Shown piece after piece: positions 17,454-26,936 of a stretch of 38,504 bases of DNA. Below the pieces are notes generated by a model that saw only the letters and a list, made by a program, of their open reading frames with translations, made no database searches and was not told where the DNA came from. Each line of letters begins with the position of its first letter. Within the stretch, counting starts at the first letter, position 1. This DNA is from Halanaerobium salsuginis (GTDB lineage: Bacteria; Bacillota; Halanaerobiia; Halanaerobiales; Halanaerobiaceae). A program made the translations under genes and the position numbers. Location of the stretch: the NCBI RefSeq assembly GCF_900114545.1, contig NZ_FOTI01000027.1:1-38504 (forward strand), given 5' to 3'.

Positions 17454-18731
17454 ATGAAAAAATCAGCAATTATTTTAATCTTGGCATTACTAGTAAGTAC
17501 CTGTCTAGTTGGTTCAGTTTCTGCTCAGGATCAAATAACTTTAACTCTCTGGGATATTCGGACAGCAAGTGACCAGGTTACTCCTGCTTTGAAATATGCT
17601 ATAGAACGTTTTGAATCTGATTATCCTCAAGTTAAAATTGATCATGTACCAACTCAAAATGATAATTATAAAACTAAATTAAGAACAGCAATGTCAGCTG
17701 ACAATGCCCCAGATATTTTTATGACCTGGGGAAGTACTGGTTTAAAAAGATATGTTGAAGCTAATAAAGTTTATGATTTAACTTCTGCGATTGAATCAGG
17801 TTGGCGCGATAATTTTATGCCTGCTGCCATGGATTTAGGTACTTTTTCTGATCATGTTTATGGTGTGCCTGTAACTAATGTTGCACCTGCCTATATCTGG
17901 TATAGAACAGATTTGTTCGAAAAATATGGAATATCTCTGCCCAAAACATATGCTGATTTAAAAGAAGTTGTCGCAGAATTTGTTGAAAATGGAATTACTC
18001 CTTTTGCGTTAGCTAATAAAAATAAATGGACTGGCTCAATGTATTATATGTATTTAGTTGATAGAATTGGTGGTTCAGATGCACTGCAAAAAGCAATTAA
18101 TAGAACAGGTGCTTTTAATGATCAAGTTTTTGTAGAAGCAGGCGAAAAAATTCAGGAATTAGTTAAAATGGGAGCTTTTCCTGATGGGGTAAATGGTCTT
18201 GACGAAGATGCAGCTCAATCAAGAATGTTACTCTATACTGATCGAGCTGCCATGTATTTAATGGGAAGCTGGGCTTATGGAACTATTAAAAATGAAAATG
18301 CAGATATTCTTACTAAAATTGATTTTATGAATTTTCCAGCTGTAGAGTCTGGTCAAGGGGATCCATCTAATCTAGTTGGTACTCCAGGCGATAATTATTA
18401 TTCAATTTCTGCAAAGTCAGAGCATAAAGAAATGGCAGTTGAATTTTTAAAATATCTAACAGATGAAAAAATGGGAGAAAGCTTAATTGCAGTAGGCAAT
18501 ATACCTCCATTTCAGGGTGTTGGCAACAAAATTGATGATCCAATTATGAAAAAAAATTATCAAACAGTTCAAGCAGCACATTATATACAGCTCTGGTATG
18601 ATCAAAGTTTACCACTTGAGTTATCTCAAGTACATTTAAATACTACTCAAGCTTTATTCAGTTTAGAAATCACTCCTCAGGCAGCAGCAGATAAAATGGA
18701 AGCAGCTGCTCAAGAATATTATGGTAATTAA
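17454..18731 (+). CDS. ABC sugar importer 3, periplasmic solute-binding protein
   Basis: Family 1 extracytoplasmic sugar-binding protein of 425 residues. The signal peptide (about 1-24) ends VSA before Gln25; the internal STCLVG is not a good lipobox, so I read it as type I. The mature part starts ITLTLWDIRTASD and contains DNAPDIFMTWGS near residue 83 and GSWAYGTIKN near 275. AAGGAGG is 7 bases before the ATG. A perfect 12-bp hairpin separates it from two permeases, and a GH3 glycosidase and xylFGH follow in the same direction, which suggests xylo-oligosaccharides as substrate. Confidence 0.92.
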   Translation: MKKSAIILILALLVSTCLVGSVSAQDQITLTLWDIRTASDQVTPALKYAIERFESDYPQVKIDHVPTQNDNYKTKLRTAMSADNAPDIFMTWGSTGLKRYVEANKVYDLTSAIESGWRDNFMPAAMDLGTFSDHVYGVPVTNVAPAYIWYRTDLFEKYGISLPKTYADLKEVVAEFVENGITPFALANKNKWTGSMYYMYLVDRIGGSDALQKAINRTGAFNDQVFVEAGEKIQELVKMGAFPDGVNGLDEDAAQSRMLLYTDRAAMYLMGSWAYGTIKNENADILTKIDFMNFPAVESGQGDPSNLVGTPGDNYYSISAKSEHKEMAVEFLKYLTDEKMGESLIAVGNIPPFQGVGNKIDDPIMKKNYQTVQAAHYIQLWYDQSLPLELSQVHLNTTQALFSLEITPQAAADKMEAAAQEYYGN

Positions 18732-18742
18732 TTTAGTAGTTA

Positions 18743-18770
18743 AAGTAGAGGGAATAACTTCCCTCTACTT
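18743..18770 (+). other. perfect 12-bp hairpin between binding protein 3 and permease
   Basis: AAGTAGAGGGAA (18743-18754) pairs with TTCCCTCTACTT (18759-18770) around a TAAC loop. No T run follows, so it is more likely an mRNA stabiliser or processing site protecting the upstream binding-protein message than a terminator. Confidence 0.7.
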
Positions 18771-18793
18771 AATCTAAAGAGGTGTTTTTTATA

Positions 18794-19681
18794 ATGAAAA
18801 CAAATAATCTATTAAGTAATAAATATTTTGTTGCAGCTTTATTTTTAGTACCTGCTTTATTTTTTGCACTTGTTTATCTGATAATACCAATTCCACTCTC
18901 TGCTTACTATTCACTTTTTAAGTGGGATGGAATTGGAGCAATGAAATTTTTAGGAATAGATAATTGGGCCCAGCTTTTTTCGGATACAGTGTTTTGGAAG
19001 TCAGTTATTAATAATTTCAAATTAGTAGCTATCTCTTTAATAATTCAAATTCCTATTGCTCTATTTTTAGCTGTTTTATTAACTAGACAAATTAAAGGAA
19101 TTAACTTTTTTAAGACAATATTTTTTATTCCAATGTTATTATCTTCAATAGCAGTTGCTTTTTTATGGCGTTACATGTATGATCCTACCTTTGGATTGAT
19201 TAATGGAATTTTAAATTTAGTTGGTTTAGGACATTTAACTCAGAGCTGGTTGGGGGATTCTAGCATTGCTTTTTACGCAGCAGCAGCACCTATTCAGTGG
19301 CGTTTTATTCCCCTTTATATGATAATTTTTATGGCTGCTATTTCCGGTATTCCAGAGCAGCTTTATGAGGCTGCAGAAATTGATGGAGCAAATAACTGGC
19401 AGATATTTTTCTTTGTTACTCTGCCTATGTTAAGAGGAACAGTAATTAATGCATCTGTTTTAATAATTGTTGGCTCACTTAAATATTTTGCTATGATTTA
19501 TGCTTTAACAGGTGGAGGTCCTAATCATGCTTCCGAATTAATGGCAACCTATCTTTATACAAAATCTTTTACTGAAATGAATATGGGATATGGAAGTACC
19601 GTTTCGGTTGCTCTATTTTTAATTGCATTAATAGTTTCGGTATTATTTTTAAGATTCAATAAAAAAGATATTAGAAATTAG
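18794..19681 (+). CDS. ABC sugar importer 3, permease (MalF type)
   Basis: Inner-membrane permease, 295 residues from ATG 18794; an in-frame GTG at 18782 overlaps the AGAGGTG binding site and is rejected. About six spans, the first around residues 12-34. The EAA loop is LYEAAEIDGANNWQIFFFVTLP near residue 195, and the TGGGPNHASELMATYLY segment near 240 is typical of MalF-type subunits. The next permease starts 8 bases after its stop. Confidence 0.93.
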   Translation: MKTNNLLSNKYFVAALFLVPALFFALVYLIIPIPLSAYYSLFKWDGIGAMKFLGIDNWAQLFSDTVFWKSVINNFKLVAISLIIQIPIALFLAVLLTRQIKGINFFKTIFFIPMLLSSIAVAFLWRYMYDPTFGLINGILNLVGLGHLTQSWLGDSSIAFYAAAAPIQWRFIPLYMIIFMAAISGIPEQLYEAAEIDGANNWQIFFFVTLPMLRGTVINASVLIIVGSLKYFAMIYALTGGGPNHASELMATYLYTKSFTEMNMGYGSTVSVALFLIALIVSVLFLRFNKKDIRN

Positions 19682-19689
19682 GTGAGAAA

Positions 19690-20517
19690 ATGATAATAAA
19701 AAAAATAAAAGCAGCCTTAATTTACTTATTCTTATTAATATGGCTTATAATTACCGGATATCCCATGATTTTCTTAGTTCAAAATAGTTTTAAAATAAAA
19801 ATGGAGTTTTTTCAAAAACCAGTCTGGTCTTTGCCAGCAAGTTTTACAATTAAAAATTATCTTGATGTTATTAATTCTGGATTTTATATTTATTTTTTTA
19901 ATAGTATTATAGTTTGTTTTATTTCTGTTTTTTTAATTATTATAGTTTCTTCTTTAGCTAGCTATGCAATTGCAAGAATTGATTTTAAGTTTAATAAAAT
20001 AATTTATATTTTATTTCTAGCTGGAATGATGATCCCAATCCATTCTACCTTAATTCCAATTTATAAGATAACTCTTTCTTTAGGGATTTATGATAGGCTA
20101 TCTGCTTTAATTGGTCCTTATGTAGCTTTTAGTCTGCCGATTTCTGTATTTATCTTGACTGGCTTTATTAATGATATTCCGTATGAATTAGAAGAAGCAG
20201 CTATAATTGATGGAGCAAATCGAATCAGAATTTTTAAAGATATAATCTTGCCTTTAGTTAAACCGGCAATTTCTACTGTTGCAATTTATAATTTAACTTT
20301 GCTCTGGAATTCTTTTGCTTATGCTCTGGTCTTAACTTCTAGTCCTACTAAACGGATTTTAACTTTAGGATTATTTGAGTTCCAGGGCCAGCATGGTATA
20401 GATATTCCTTTAACATTAACTGCATTATTTCTTTCAGTTTTACCTCTAATTATTTTATACGTTTTTTTACAAGAACATATTATTAAAGGTATGACTGCTG
20501 GTGCTTTAAAAGGTTAA
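19690..20517 (+). CDS. ABC sugar importer 3, permease (MalG type)
   Basis: Second permease of 275 residues. AGGTGAG overlaps the end of the previous gene and leads to ATG 19690. It has about six membrane spans and an EAA loop LEEAAIIDGANRIRIFKDIILP near residue 173; the C-terminus ends in GMTAGALKG, the MalG-type tail. A hairpin and then the GH3 gene follow, probably in the same transcription unit. Confidence 0.93.
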   Translation: MIIKKIKAALIYLFLLIWLIITGYPMIFLVQNSFKIKMEFFQKPVWSLPASFTIKNYLDVINSGFYIYFFNSIIVCFISVFLIIIVSSLASYAIARIDFKFNKIIYILFLAGMMIPIHSTLIPIYKITLSLGIYDRLSALIGPYVAFSLPISVFILTGFINDIPYELEEAAIIDGANRIRIFKDIILPLVKPAISTVAIYNLTLLWNSFAYALVLTSSPTKRILTLGLFEFQGQHGIDIPLTLTALFLSVLPLIILYVFLQEHIIKGMTAGALKG

Positions 20518-20533
20518 CTATAGTTAAGAATTT

Positions 20534-20561
20534 AGTTGAATTTTTATTTTTTAATTCAACT
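20534..20561 (+). other. 9-bp hairpin between importer 3 and GH3 gene
   Basis: AGTTGAATT (20534-20542) pairs with AATTCAACT (20553-20561) across a T-rich loop. No T run follows, so it may modulate message stability more than end transcription. Confidence 0.5.
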
Positions 20562-20595
20562 GATAATTAAATTTATTAATTAAGGAGATGTTTAA

Positions 20596-22947
20596 ATGAC
20601 AAAATTTGATTTAAAAGGTTATACAGCTGCTGAAAAAGTAGAAATTTTAATAAGTGAAATGACTTTAGAAGAAAAAGTAGCCCAACTAGGTTCAGTTGGT
20701 CCTGATAAAATAATGGAAGCAGGTAAATTTTCTCAGCAAAAAGCTGAAAAATATTTAAAAAATGGAATTGGACAAATCACCAGAATAGCTGGAGCGAGTG
20801 CGCTTGAACCAGAAAAAGCTGCTGAGCTGGCTAATCAGGTACAAAAATATTTAGCTGAAGAAACACGACTTGGAATCCCAGCTCTTATTCATGAAGAATG
20901 TTTAAGTGGTTATATGGGAAAAGGAGGCACCACTTTTCCCCAATCAATTGGAATTGCCAGTAGTTGGGAACCAGAATTATTAAAAAGGCAAACAGATGTA
21001 ATTAGAAAGCAGCTGCGTTCTATTGGTGCTCATCTTGCCTTATCTCCAGTTGCAGATGTAGCAAGAGATTTACGTTGGGGACGAGTGGAAGAGACTTTTG
21101 GTGAAGATCCTTATTTAGTGGCTGAGATGGTAAATGCTTACGTAGCAGGTCTGCAGGGAGAAAAATTAAGTGAAGGAATTATAGCTACTTTAAAGCATTT
21201 TGCAGGCCATAGTTATTCAGAAGGCGGCAGAAATCATGCTCCAGTTAATTTATCGGAACGGGAATTAAGAGAAACTTTTTTATTTCCTTTTGAAGCAGCA
21301 ATTAAAACCGCAAAAGCTGGTTCAGTAATGAATGCTTACCATGATATAGACGGTATTCCCTGTGCTGCTTCTCGACAATTACTAACAGATATTTTGCGAG
21401 GCGAATGGGGTTTTGATGGTATAGTAGTTTCTGATTATTGGAGTATCAAAATGCTTTATAATGAACATAAAATTGCAGTTGATTTACAAGAAGCAGGTAT
21501 TAAAGCCTTATCTGCTGGACTTGATATTGAGCTGCCAGAAACTGAATGTTATGGCCATAATCTAGTTAAAGCAGTAAAAGAAGGATTGATTTCCGAAAAA
21601 ATTATTGATCAAGCTGTTAGTAGGCATTTGTTGACTAAATTTAAAACAAACATTTTTGAAAAACGTTATGTTAATACTGATCAAATTAATTCTCTTTTTG
21701 AAACACCAGCACAGCGTGAGTTGGCCCGGGAATCTTCTCGTAAAACAATGGTGCTGCTAAAAAATGAATCTGCTATTTTACCTCTGTCTAAACAGATCGA
21801 ATCAATTGCTTTAATTGGACCATCAGCAGCTAGTACTAGAAATCTGCTGGGAGATTATGCTTACAGTGCTCATGTTGATAGCAAAGAAGATGCTGTTGAT
21901 ATTGTTAGTATTATGGCTGGTATAAAAGCTAAAATTTCTTCAGAAACTAAATTAAATTATGCAGCTGGTTGTAACATAATGGATCAAAATAAGGATGGTT
22001 TTAGTCAGGCTGTTAAAGCTGCCCAAGCTTCCCAAGTAGCAGTGGTAGTGGTGGGGGGAAAATCTGGTTTGTCAGGCATGGGAGAAAATGAAAATAGTGA
22101 AGATGAAGTAGTAGATTTTGAAGGAGGGGCTTTTTTAAGCGAGTTGCAGAATACTACTGATACAACCGGTGAACATCATGATCGGACATCTTTAAATCTG
22201 CCTGGTGTGCAGGAAGAGCTGGTAAAAGAAATAGTAAAAACAGGTACACCTGTAATAGTAGTATTTGTTAATGGAAGACCATTATCTAGTCAGTGGATTG
22301 CAGAAAACGCAGCAGCAATTTTAGAAGCCTGGCTGCCAGGTGAAGAAGGTGGTAATGGAGTAGCTGATATTTTATTTGGTGACTATAATCCGGGGGGGAA
22401 ATTACCAGTTTCAATCCCCAAAAATGTCGGTCAGCTGCCAATTCATTACAATAGACGTCATATGTCACATTATCGTGATTATGTTTTCACAGGTAATAGG
22501 CCCTTATATCCTTTTGGATTTGGTTTAAGTTATACAGAATTTGCTTATGCTAATTTACAAATTAGTCCTCAAAAATTTTCTGGCAATAGTGAGATAACTA
22601 TTCAGGCTGAAATAGAAAATATCGGGCAATGTTCTGGAACTGAGGTTGTCCAGTTATATGTACAAGATAAAATTGCTTCCTTAACCAGACCACTTAAATC
22701 ATTAAAAGGTTTTAAAAGAGTTGAACTTGCAGCAGGTGAAAAAAAGCGAATATCATTTATTTTAAAAGCTGAGCAGTTGGCCTTTTACGATAAAGATATG
22801 AATCTAGTTGTTGAACCAGGTGAATTTGAATTTATGTTGGGAAGTTCTTCAACTGATATTAGATTAACTAATCTAGTAGAATTGATAGGAGATAAAATTG
22901 AGCTGACAGCCGAAAGAAATTTTTTCAGTAAAGTTAAGTTAAATTAA
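20596..22947 (+). CDS. glycoside hydrolase family 3, probable intracellular beta-xylosidase/beta-glucosidase
   Basis: Retaining exo-acting hydrolase of 783 residues, no signal peptide, so cytoplasmic. The N-terminal GH3 barrel (about 15-360) includes RWGRVEETFGEDPYL, the substrate-binding KHFAGHS (His/Lys pair near 205) and the catalytic nucleophile Asp280 in VVSDYWSI. The second domain (about 390-620) includes the likely acid/base Glu526 in TTGEHHDRTS. A fibronectin III-like domain closes the protein (about 680-755). AAGGAG precedes the ATG. Between importer 3 and xylFGH it would cut imported oligosaccharides to monomers. Xylosidase is favoured from context; glucosidase or arabinosidase activity cannot be excluded. 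Confidence 0.92.
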   Translation: MTKFDLKGYTAAEKVEILISEMTLEEKVAQLGSVGPDKIMEAGKFSQQKAEKYLKNGIGQITRIAGASALEPEKAAELANQVQKYLAEETRLGIPALIHEECLSGYMGKGGTTFPQSIGIASSWEPELLKRQTDVIRKQLRSIGAHLALSPVADVARDLRWGRVEETFGEDPYLVAEMVNAYVAGLQGEKLSEGIIATLKHFAGHSYSEGGRNHAPVNLSERELRETFLFPFEAAIKTAKAGSVMNAYHDIDGIPCAASRQLLTDILRGEWGFDGIVVSDYWSIKMLYNEHKIAVDLQEAGIKALSAGLDIELPETECYGHNLVKAVKEGLISEKIIDQAVSRHLLTKFKTNIFEKRYVNTDQINSLFETPAQRELARESSRKTMVLLKNESAILPLSKQIESIALIGPSAASTRNLLGDYAYSAHVDSKEDAVDIVSIMAGIKAKISSETKLNYAAGCNIMDQNKDGFSQAVKAAQASQVAVVVVGGKSGLSGMGENENSEDEVVDFEGGAFLSELQNTTDTTGEHHDRTSLNLPGVQEELVKEIVKTGTPVIVVFVNGRPLSSQWIAENAAAILEAWLPGEEGGNGVADILFGDYNPGGKLPVSIPKNVGQLPIHYNRRHMSHYRDYVFTGNRPLYPFGFGLSYTEFAYANLQISPQKFSGNSEITIQAEIENIGQCSGTEVVQLYVQDKIASLTRPLKSLKGFKRVELAAGEKKRISFILKAEQLAFYDKDMNLVVEPGEFEFMLGSSSTDIRLTNLVELIGDKIELTAERNFFSKVKLN

Positions 22948-22960
22948 ATTAAAGATTTAA

Positions 22961-22988
22961 AGTTTGATTACTTTTAGATCTTCAAACT
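22961..22988 (+). other. hairpin between GH3 gene and xylF
   Basis: AGTTTGA (22961-22967) pairs with TCAAACT (22982-22988) over 14 bases, with no T run after it. An unused ribosome-binding-site-like AAAGGGAGGTGAT (22994-23005... ) follows, about 75 bases before the xylF start; no good start codon is spaced from it. The true site for xylF is AAAGGAGG further down. Confidence 0.4.
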
Positions 22989-23079
22989 AAATAAAGGGAG
23001 GTGATTTTAAATAGTTTAATGTTTCTTTACTTATCTATTACTTATAACTAATTATAAAAAATTAAAGGAGGAATTTTTA

Positions 23080-24114
23080 ATGCGGAAAAGTTTAGCTATT
23101 TCAATCTTATTATGCCTATTAATTTTAGCTAGTTCAGCTTTAGTTTTAGCTCAAGATGAACTTGTAATTGGATTATCAATGGATAATTTGCGTTTAGAAA
23201 GATGGCAGCATGACCGTGATATATTTGTTGAAAAAGCAGAAGCACTGGGAGCAAAGGTGCTTGTCCAGTCAGCTAATGGTGATGATATGGTTCAATTATC
23301 TCAGGCTGAAAATTTAATTACTCAAGGTATTGATGTTTTAGTAGTAGTTCCTCATAATGGAAAAGTTATGGGAAGTATTGTAAGAGAAGCTCATGCTAAT
23401 GATGTTCCAGTACTTGCCTATGATAGAATGCTAATGGACTGTGACGTTGATTATTACCTGTCTTTTGATAATGTTAGAGTAGGAGAATTACAGGCTCAAT
23501 TTTTAATAGATAGACAACCTAGTGGAAAGTATTTTTTATTAGGTGGTTCTCCAACTGATAATAATGCAAAATTATTTAGAGAAGGTCAGATGAATATTAT
23601 ACAGCCTTATATTGATCAAGATAAAATAGAAATTGTAGGTGATCAATGGGCAAAGGATTGGCTGCCTCAAGAGGCTTTAAGTATTATTGAAAATGCTCTC
23701 ACAGCTAACAATAATGATATTGATGTAATTGTAGCTTCTAATGATAGTACAGCAGGTGGGGCAATTGAAGCTTTAGCAGAACAAGGACTGGCTGGCAAAG
23801 TCTTAGTTTCAGGTCAGGATGCAGATTTAGCTGCTTGTCAAAGAATTGTTGAAGGAACTCAAACAATGACTATTTATAAACCAATTAATAATATTGCAAC
23901 TCGTGGAGCAGAAATAGCAGTTAATATTGCTAAGGGAAATGATATTAAAACAAATGGGGCAATTAATAATGGTAAATATGATGTTCCTTCTGTTTTATTA
24001 ACTCCAATCCAGGTTCACCAGGCAAATATGGTAAAAACAGTTATAGCAGATGGATTTCATTCAATGGAAGAAGTTTATAAAAATATTCCTCAGTCAGAAT
24101 GGCCAGCAGAGTAA
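23080..24114 (+). CDS. xylF: D-xylose ABC importer, periplasmic binding protein
   Basis: Binds D-xylose (ribose/xylose-binding family, periplasmic-binding-protein type I fold) and delivers it to XylGH. It has 344 residues with a type I signal peptide ending VLA before Gln25. Family features visible: LVIGLSMDNLRLERWQHDRDIF at the mature start, the VVPHNGKV and VLAYDRMLMDCDVDYYLSFDN segments, GGSPTDNNAKLFREGQ, and VIVASNDSTAGGAIEAL. The closest recognisable relative is E. coli XylF. AAAGGAGG precedes the ATG. A 13-bp hairpin lies between it and xylG. Confidence 0.95.
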   Translation: MRKSLAISILLCLLILASSALVLAQDELVIGLSMDNLRLERWQHDRDIFVEKAEALGAKVLVQSANGDDMVQLSQAENLITQGIDVLVVVPHNGKVMGSIVREAHANDVPVLAYDRMLMDCDVDYYLSFDNVRVGELQAQFLIDRQPSGKYFLLGGSPTDNNAKLFREGQMNIIQPYIDQDKIEIVGDQWAKDWLPQEALSIIENALTANNNDIDVIVASNDSTAGGAIEALAEQGLAGKVLVSGQDADLAACQRIVEGTQTMTIYKPINNIATRGAEIAVNIAKGNDIKTNGAINNGKYDVPSVLLTPIQVHQANMVKTVIADGFHSMEEVYKNIPQSEWPAE

Positions 24115-24128
24115 TTTAAAATAAAATT

Positions 24129-24160
24129 TAATAAAAGGAGCTTTATTGCTCCTTTTATTA
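24129..24160 (+). other. perfect 13-bp hairpin between xylF and xylG
   Basis: TAATAAAAGGAGC (24129-24141) pairs with GCTCCTTTTATTA (24148-24160) over a 6-base loop. The 3' arm itself contains TTTT, but no further T run follows. It is in the same place as the hairpins after the other binding-protein genes and probably favours XylF over XylG/XylH. Confidence 0.7.
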
Positions 24161-24214
24161 AAACATTAAACTATAGTAATTAGTATTATTTATTAAAGAA
24201 AGGAGTTGTTATAT

Positions 24215-25744
24215 TTGCCTGATATTTTATTGGAGACAAAAAATATTATTAAAGATTTTCCAGGAGTACGAGCATTGGACAATATTTCTTTGAAAATTAT
24301 GAGCAACCAGATTCATGCTCTTTGTGGTGAAAATGGAGCTGGAAAGTCAACTTTAATTAAAGTTTTAAGTGGGGTTTATCCTGCTGGCAGTTATCAAGGC
24401 CAGATCTTAATTGAAGGTCAGGAAGTAAATTTCGAAAACATTCATCAGGCGGAAGCAAATGGAATTGCTGTTATTCATCAGGAACTAACATTATTTAAAG
24501 ATTTAAATGTCGCTGAAAATATATTTATGGGTAATGAAATAGCTCGTGCTGGTTATATTAATTGGAATCAGATGTATGCTGAAACACAAAAATGGTTAAC
24601 TAAACTCAAGCTGGAAGATGTAAAACCGACTACTAGAGTAGGAGATTTGGGAGTTGGCAAACAGCAGTTAATTGAAATTGCCAAAGCTCTGGTTAAAAAT
24701 TCTCGTTTGCTAATTTTAGATGAACCGACTGCATCTTTAACTGACAATGAAGTTGAATTATTAATGGATATTTTACGTGATTTAAAAAATGATGGAGTAA
24801 CCTGTATTTATATATCTCATAAATTAAATGAAGTTTTTGAAATAGCTGACTATATATCTGTTTTAAGGGATGGAGAATATATAGGAGGGGATAATAAATC
24901 AAGTTTAGATGAACGTGAAATTGTTAAAATGATGGTAGGACGTTCAATTGAAAATATGTATCCTCAAAAAAACAATCAAGCTGGAAAGGAAATTTTAAAA
25001 GTTGATGGTTTAACTTTAAGTAATTGGGATAATAAAGAAATAGTTGAAAATATTAATTTTACTCTTCATCAAGGAGAAATTTTAGGTATTTTTGGTTTGA
25101 TAGGAGCAGGTCGGACTGAGATAGCTAATACTTTATTTGGTTATTGGCCTGGACAAAAGTCTGGTAATGTTTATTTAAATGGAAATGAGTTGAATATTGA
25201 TTCTCCCCGAGAAGCATTAAATAATGGAATTGCTCTTGTTTCTGAAGATCGGAAAAGGTTTGGGATAATGCCGCCAATGAGTGTTAAAGAGAATATTACT
25301 ATTTCTTTTCTAAAAAGGTTTAAGCAGATGCTTGTAATTGATCAAAATCAAGAAATTATTCAAGCAAGTGAATTGGTAAACCAGCTGCGGATTAAAACTG
25401 CTTCTTTAAATACTAAAATTGTTAATTTAAGTGGTGGCAATCAGCAAAAAGTTATTTTGGCCAAAAATCTTTTAGAAACGCCTGCTGTTTTAATTTTAGA
25501 TGAACCAACTAGAGGAATTGATGTTGGAGCTAAACAAGAAATTTATGGATTAATGAAAAATTTTGCTGAAAATAGCATGGGAATAATTATGATTTCTTCT
25601 GAGCTCCCTGAAGTACTTGGAATGAGTGATCGTATACTAGTTATGCATGAAGGAAAAATAACTAAAGAATTTGCTAATCAGAATAAAAATGTTAGTCAGG
25701 AAGAAATAATGGTTTATGCTACAGGAGGGAAAATAGATGGCTGA
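24215..25744 (+). CDS. xylG: D-xylose ABC importer, ATP-binding protein
   Basis: Duplicated ATPase of the sugar importer, 509 residues, on the inner face of the membrane with XylH. Start: TTG 24215 is chosen because it is 9 bases after AGAAAGGAG and gives MPDILLETKNI; the TTG at 24206 abuts the binding site. Domain 1 has Walker A GENGAGKST, signature-like LGVGKQQLIEIAKAL and Walker B LLILDEPTASLTD. Domain 2 has a degenerate Walker A region (GLIGAGRTE), the signature LSGGNQQKV and Walker B VLILDEPTRGIDVG. This asymmetric pattern is normal for RbsA/XylG-type ATPases. It overlaps xylH by 8 bases. Confidence 0.94.
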   Translation: MPDILLETKNIIKDFPGVRALDNISLKIMSNQIHALCGENGAGKSTLIKVLSGVYPAGSYQGQILIEGQEVNFENIHQAEANGIAVIHQELTLFKDLNVAENIFMGNEIARAGYINWNQMYAETQKWLTKLKLEDVKPTTRVGDLGVGKQQLIEIAKALVKNSRLLILDEPTASLTDNEVELLMDILRDLKNDGVTCIYISHKLNEVFEIADYISVLRDGEYIGGDNKSSLDEREIVKMMVGRSIENMYPQKNNQAGKEILKVDGLTLSNWDNKEIVENINFTLHQGEILGIFGLIGAGRTEIANTLFGYWPGQKSGNVYLNGNELNIDSPREALNNGIALVSEDRKRFGIMPPMSVKENITISFLKRFKQMLVIDQNQEIIQASELVNQLRIKTASLNTKIVNLSGGNQQKVILAKNLLETPAVLILDEPTRGIDVGAKQEIYGLMKNFAENSMGIIMISSELPEVLGMSDRILVMHEGKITKEFANQNKNVSQEEIMVYATGGKIDG

Positions 25745-26876
25745 AAAGAGAAAAATTGAGTTTGATCTTAGAACTTATATGATGATAATTGCTTTAGTTT
25801 CAATCTGGATTATTTTTACAATTACTACTGGAGGATCTTTTTTGACTCCCCGAAATATTTCTAACCTCTTTCGGCAATCAGTATTTACTTCTATGCTGGC
25901 CATAGGGATGGTTTTAGTTATTATTATGGGGCACATTGATTTATCAGTTGGTTCTATTGTTGGTCTGGCAGGAGGAATTGTAGCTATTTTTGATGTCTGG
26001 CAGGGCATGAATCCCCTCTTATCAATTGGGATTACTTTACTGTTGGGATTAATTATGGGGTTATGGAATGGTTGGTGGACTGCCTATCGCAATGTACCTT
26101 CTTTTATAGTAACTTTGGGGGGCTTGTTGATTTTTAGAGGGATTCTGGTTGGAATTACCCGGGGAACAACTATTGGACCAATGGGAGATCTTTTTTATTA
26201 CCTGGGAAAAGGCTATTTAAGTAAAGAATTTGGAATAATTTTTGCAATAATTGCTGCAGTTATAATTATTTTTATTCAGTGGAATGGACGCCGTAATAAA
26301 CTAAAATATAACTTTGAAGTGTTACCTTTAAAGTTGGAAATAATACGAATAATTGCTTCTGTAGCTTTATTAATAATTTTTATTTTAGTTTTAAATGCTT
26401 ATCGTGGTATTCCTGTACCATTACTTGTCTTGACTGTATTTTTAGCTTTATTTTCTTTTATTACTAATAAAACAATATTTGGCCGCCATATTTATGCAAT
26501 TGGTGGTAATACTGATGCTGCTCGATTATCTGGTATTAATATAAAACAAATTACTTTATTTGTTTTTATGATCAATGGTTTGATGGCTTCTCTAGGAGGT
26601 ATTTTCTTAACTTCGCGTTTAAATGCTGCTTCTGTAGCAGCTGGTGATGGAGCAGAACTTGATGCAATTGCAGCTTGTGTAATTGGTGGTGCTAGTCTAG
26701 CTGGCGGTATTGGTCGAGTAGGAGGGGCAGTAGTTGGGGCTATAGTTATGTCCAGCCTTGATAACGGAATGAGTTTAATGAATGTAGAAAATTTCTGGCA
26801 GTCAATAATTAAAGGTTTAATTTTAATTCTGGCAGTCTGGATTGATATGACAACTAAAAATAAGGAATTAAGTTAA
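25737..26876 (+). CDS. xylH: D-xylose ABC importer, permease
   Basis: Membrane channel of the xylose importer, 379 residues, BPD_transp_2 family, homodimeric in related systems. Many hydrophobic segments spread along the length; conserved family stretches include MGHIDLSVGSIVGLAGG near residue 62, WNGWWTAYRNVPSFIVTLGGL near 117, GRHIYAIGGNTDAARLSGIN near 247 and the glycine-rich CVIGGASLAGGIGRVGGAVVGA near 320. GGAGGG lies inside the end of xylG, with the ATG overlapping by 8 bases. No terminator follows; the xylA control region comes next. Confidence 0.94.
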   Translation: MAEKRKIEFDLRTYMMIIALVSIWIIFTITTGGSFLTPRNISNLFRQSVFTSMLAIGMVLVIIMGHIDLSVGSIVGLAGGIVAIFDVWQGMNPLLSIGITLLLGLIMGLWNGWWTAYRNVPSFIVTLGGLLIFRGILVGITRGTTIGPMGDLFYYLGKGYLSKEFGIIFAIIAAVIIIFIQWNGRRNKLKYNFEVLPLKLEIIRIIASVALLIIFILVLNAYRGIPVPLLVLTVFLALFSFITNKTIFGRHIYAIGGNTDAARLSGINIKQITLFVFMINGLMASLGGIFLTSRLNAASVAAGDGAELDAIAACVIGGASLAGGIGRVGGAVVGAIVMSSLDNGMSLMNVENFWQSIIKGLILILAVWIDMTTKNKELS

Positions 26877-26888
26877 AAAATAAAAAAA

Positions 26889-26918
26889 TTGAAAATTTAA
26901 GCAGGATATCCCTATTTA
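26889..26918 (+). promoter_or_regulatory. weak xylA promoter candidate
   Basis: TTGAAA (26889-26894), 18 bases, TATTTA (26913-26918). It would start transcription near 26925, about 16 bases before the repeat element, the same order as seen at importer 3. The match is modest. Confidence 0.35.
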
Positions 26919-26936
26919 GTCTAGAATAATATAAAT

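Noticed and set aside
17470-17515. Possible lipoprotein signal (STC) in the importer 3 binding protein
   Set aside because: The residues before the cysteine do not make a lipobox, and a good type I site (VSA before Gln25) follows.
22940-22952. Overlapping TAAATTAA half-sites at the end of the first GH3 gene
   Set aside because: The copies are 5 bp apart instead of 12, include the stop codon and lack the inverted partner, so they do not match the 33-bp element.
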